NCBI GenBank assembly: GCA_902772755.1
Contig: CACYCD010000290.1
Coordinates: forward strand, 1 to 7,469
Length of the DNA stretch: 7,469 bases
Reading direction: 5' to 3'
From: an uncultured Ruminococcus sp.
Lineage (GTDB): Bacteria > Bacillota > Clostridia > Oscillospirales > Acutalibacteraceae
The position numbers and the translations under genes are program-made. Shown here one piece after another: positions 5,565 through 7,469 of this stretch; within the stretch, counting starts at the first letter, position 1; each line of letters starts with the position of its first letter. Under the pieces are notes generated by a model, which saw only the letters and a list, made by a program, of their open reading frames with translations, was not told the DNA's origin and did no database searches.

Positions 5565-7352
5565 AACCTTGACTAAAAGATTGTTCAGCTTCAATATACA
5601 GGTGTACTTAACCTCTTTTGAATTTTTTGTGATCATTCTCAGACCCAAATGATAAATCGGATCGTCCTCTTTGAACAGCTGCATCTGCTTCAGCGGGTCG
5701 AAAATCAGGCAGTCATCTCGTATACGCAGAAAATATTCATCATCTTTTTTCACCACTCTGACATCTATGCTGTGTTTTTTGCCATCGACAAAACCGTGCT
5801 GAATAACATTGCCTGCAAGCTCCTCAATAGCCAAGGAAAGCATATAGCACCGCTTATAATCGCAGTTGTGAGCTTCGCAAAACTCCCACGCCTTGGAGGT
5901 GAGTGCTACCACCTCGTCCATACTTGTGATAGAAATATCTATGCGGTCGTCCGGGCTGACATCGAAGCTCTTTGGAAGCAGCAGCAGTCTGTCCCAAATA
6001 TTATCCCTGCCGGTTTTCATCCGTCTGCTCTCCGCAAGCATAAGAATTGTATAATAAAGCATCATCAGCACCTGTGTAACGGGGAACGCTCCCCATATTG
6101 CATCGGCACCAAGATACGGAAGCATCAGCCAAGCCGACAGTACAAGCAAAACTGATTCCGACAAAAAACCGGAAACAGTTGAAAGTATATTCCGCCCTAT
6201 ACCCTGAAAATAATTCATATATATAAGATTAAATCCATATAGTGGCATTCCCACCGCATAACACCTGACAGCTCTTACAGACATACTGAAAGCCTCGGGA
6301 TCACCCTTTATGAACAATGTCACAAACCACGGAGCAAATATGTAGGCAAGCACTGCCATACCCGTTGTAAGGGTCAGCGTTGCCCTTACAGAGGTTTTCA
6401 GCAGTCTCTTCATAGTGGGGCGATCCTCCTCCCCCACAATAACTCCTGCAAGCATCGCCACTGTGTCAGCCATACCCAAGGTTATGGGGTTCAAAAATAC
6501 ATCAGCCTGTCTTTGAGCGGAATATGCAGCCACTGCCGTTGATGCTGCAACAATTGCAAGCAGACGGTTCATCATCGTGCTGCGGAGCGAATTTCCTATA
6601 CGGCATACACCGTTTGGAATACCGCTGAAAAGAATTTGAGAGGTTTCTTTATAATTTATCCCTTTAAAAGAAAAATGCAGCATAATATTCTTTTTAAGAA
6701 AATGGGTAAGCAAAACTCCAAATCCGATCCAATTGCTCAAAGCAGTTGCAAGACCCATTTCAAAGGTATCACCATTTAAAAATATTGCCGCAACAAGGTC
6801 AAGAATAATATCTGAGACGGTGATTGCCACAGAACTCCAGACAGGCAGATTTCTATCATTGTCAAAAATCATATATGCCATAAGTATACGCACACCGTTC
6901 ATTGCAGGCATACCATAGGCAATACCTATCAGATAATCCTGAGCCTTCGGCAAAAGGTGAGAATTATTTCCGGTAGCACCGAGGGCAACCGTGATAGGCT
7001 CTGAAAAAACAAAAACAGTTAAGAACATCAACGTTGCAATACCAAGCGACAGTATCACAGACAGCGAAAATACCGCATTTGCTTCCTTGACCTTGCCCTG
7101 CCCCATAAGCTTTGTAAACCTGTTGCGTGCTCCCACTGAAATGACCGCACCCGATACGGAAAAAATTATCATCATCGGACTGATTATTCCGAAAGCCGCT
7201 ATAGAATCAACTCCGAGAAACTGACCGATGACTATTCCGTCAACAATAATACCGACCGCATTTGCAACCGATGACAACACATAAGCCAGAAGCGAGGCGG
7301 AGAAGGTATTTCTGAGTATTCGGTTTTCTGTTTTTGTTTTCCTGAAAATCAT
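5562..7352 (-). CDS. MATE-family transporter fused to a C-terminal RsbW-like ATPase (HATPase_c_2) domain
   Basis: This 596-residue membrane protein joins two parts. Residues 15-445 contain about twelve hydrophobic segments in the two-lobe layout of MATE cation-coupled exporters, with family-like features such as IIVDGIVIGQFLG early and GIPNGVCRIGNSLRS at the start of the second half. After a short basic linker (442-465), residues 470-596 resemble GHKL ATPases of the anti-sigma kinase type. The N-box is clear (LAIEELAGNVIQHG: Glu510, Glu511, Asn514, His519). The G1 box reads D-D-C-L-I-F-D-P (546-553) where the family has D-D-G-x-G-F-D-P, and the G2 box is HLGLRMI (568-574). The ATPase half should face the cytoplasm and bind the STAS protein encoded 11 bases downstream. 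The ATG has AAGGG nine bases upstream. MATE proteins are usually about 450 residues long; the extra 150 account for the fusion. The substrate is unknown. Confidence 0.92.
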   Translation of the reverse strand: MIFRKTKTENRILRNTFSASLLAYVLSSVANAVGIIVDGIVIGQFLGVDSIAAFGIISPMMIIFSVSGAVISVGARNRFTKLMGQGKVKEANAVFSLSVILSLGIATLMFLTVFVFSEPITVALGATGNNSHLLPKAQDYLIGIAYGMPAMNGVRILMAYMIFDNDRNLPVWSSVAITVSDIILDLVAAIFLNGDTFEMGLATALSNWIGFGVLLTHFLKKNIMLHFSFKGINYKETSQILFSGIPNGVCRIGNSLRSTMMNRLLAIVAASTAVAAYSAQRQADVFLNPITLGMADTVAMLAGVIVGEEDRPTMKRLLKTSVRATLTLTTGMAVLAYIFAPWFVTLFIKGDPEAFSMSVRAVRCYAVGMPLYGFNLIYMNYFQGIGRNILSTVSGFLSESVLLVLSAWLMLPYLGADAIWGAFPVTQVLMMLYYTILMLAESRRMKTGRDNIWDRLLLLPKSFDVSPDDRIDISITSMDEVVALTSKAWEFCEAHNCDYKRCYMLSLAIEELAGNVIQHGFVDGKKHSIDVRVVKKDDEYFLRIRDDCLIFDPLKQMQLFKEDDPIYHLGLRMITKNSKEVKYTCILKLNNLLVKV

Positions 7353-7469
7353 AGCTGTTCGCCCTTATACAAGATATCAATAGGGCATCTCTAAAAACCC
7401 GGAGTGGTTTTAGTGTGCCGTAGGTTTAGTTGACAGATTGCCCAAAATTCACGAAGTAATACTGACGTA
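7353..7469. other. Non-coding leader upstream of the MATE fusion; possible mobile-element end
   Basis: No gene with a start, stop and ribosome site lies here. The segment is richer in G+C than the other spacers. The stretch from 7383 on (GGGCATCTCTAAAAACCC) recalls terminal repeats of some insertion sequences or short mobile repeats in Ruminococcus-like genomes, but that is memory, not a search. GCCCT (7361-7365) and AGGGC (7382-7386) form a short inverted repeat that includes the transporter Shine-Dalgarno. A TATAAG hexamer at 7369-7364 has no convincing -35 partner, so I do not call a promoter. Confidence 0.25.

Noticed and set aside
5649..6155. Plus-strand open frame of 168 codons
   Set aside because: It lies wholly inside the MATE-ATPase gene on the opposite strand, has no recognisable domain and no convincing ribosome site. 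It is a shadow of the real gene.
7364..7386. TATAAG as a -10 box for the MATE fusion gene
   Set aside because: No acceptable -35 hexamer lies 16-18 bases upstream, and the start point would leave an extremely short leader.

Overview
The window comes from a Gram-positive, moderately AT-rich genome, most likely a gut or rumen Clostridia member of the Ruminococcus/Oscillospiraceae type. This is an inference from the AG-rich Shine-Dalgarno sites, the BspA-type leucine-rich repeat (LRR) protein with Big_2 domains, the lipoprotein signal, the YtrA-type GntR regulator and the RsbW/RsbV-type partner-switching domains. No taxonomic marker gene is present. All six genes that I accept lie on the minus strand, so transcription runs from high to low coordinates.

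In transcription order, 7469-7353 is a short non-coding leader that may carry the end of a mobile element. Next comes a two-gene unit (7352-5257). Its first gene encodes a 12-helix MATE-family transporter fused at its C-terminus to an RsbW/SpoIIAB-type ATPase domain. Its second gene encodes a small STAS anti-sigma-factor antagonist (RsbV type), and that gene's Shine-Dalgarno overlaps the stop codon of the transporter. Together they look like an anti-sigma/antagonist pair in which the anti-sigma half is tethered to a membrane transporter.

A second unit (5197-1354) has its own promoter. It encodes a 190-residue lipoprotein of unknown function and, 15 bases later, a very large secreted protein. 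That protein has a signal peptide, about 17 BspA-type LRRs, a Big_2 domain, a predicted ADP-ribosyltransferase (ART) exoenzyme domain and two Lys-rich Big_2 domains. The ART domain keeps the STS-like and E-x-E motifs but has Ser where the R-S-E class has its NAD-binding Arg. I regard this lipoprotein plus LRR-ART pair as the most interesting part of the window: a candidate secreted effector or adhesin-toxin, with the lipoprotein as possible partner or immunity protein (inference).

A third unit (1287 to the left edge) starts from a perfect-consensus promoter. It encodes a short YtrA-subfamily GntR repressor followed by an ORF that runs off the left edge of the window. That ORF begins with about 195 unrecognised residues and then appears to enter a nitrilase-like (carbon-nitrogen hydrolase) domain. 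A 10-bp inverted repeat spanning the gntR stop codon could couple translation of the two genes. I saw no rRNA, tRNA, CRISPR array or intact transposase.
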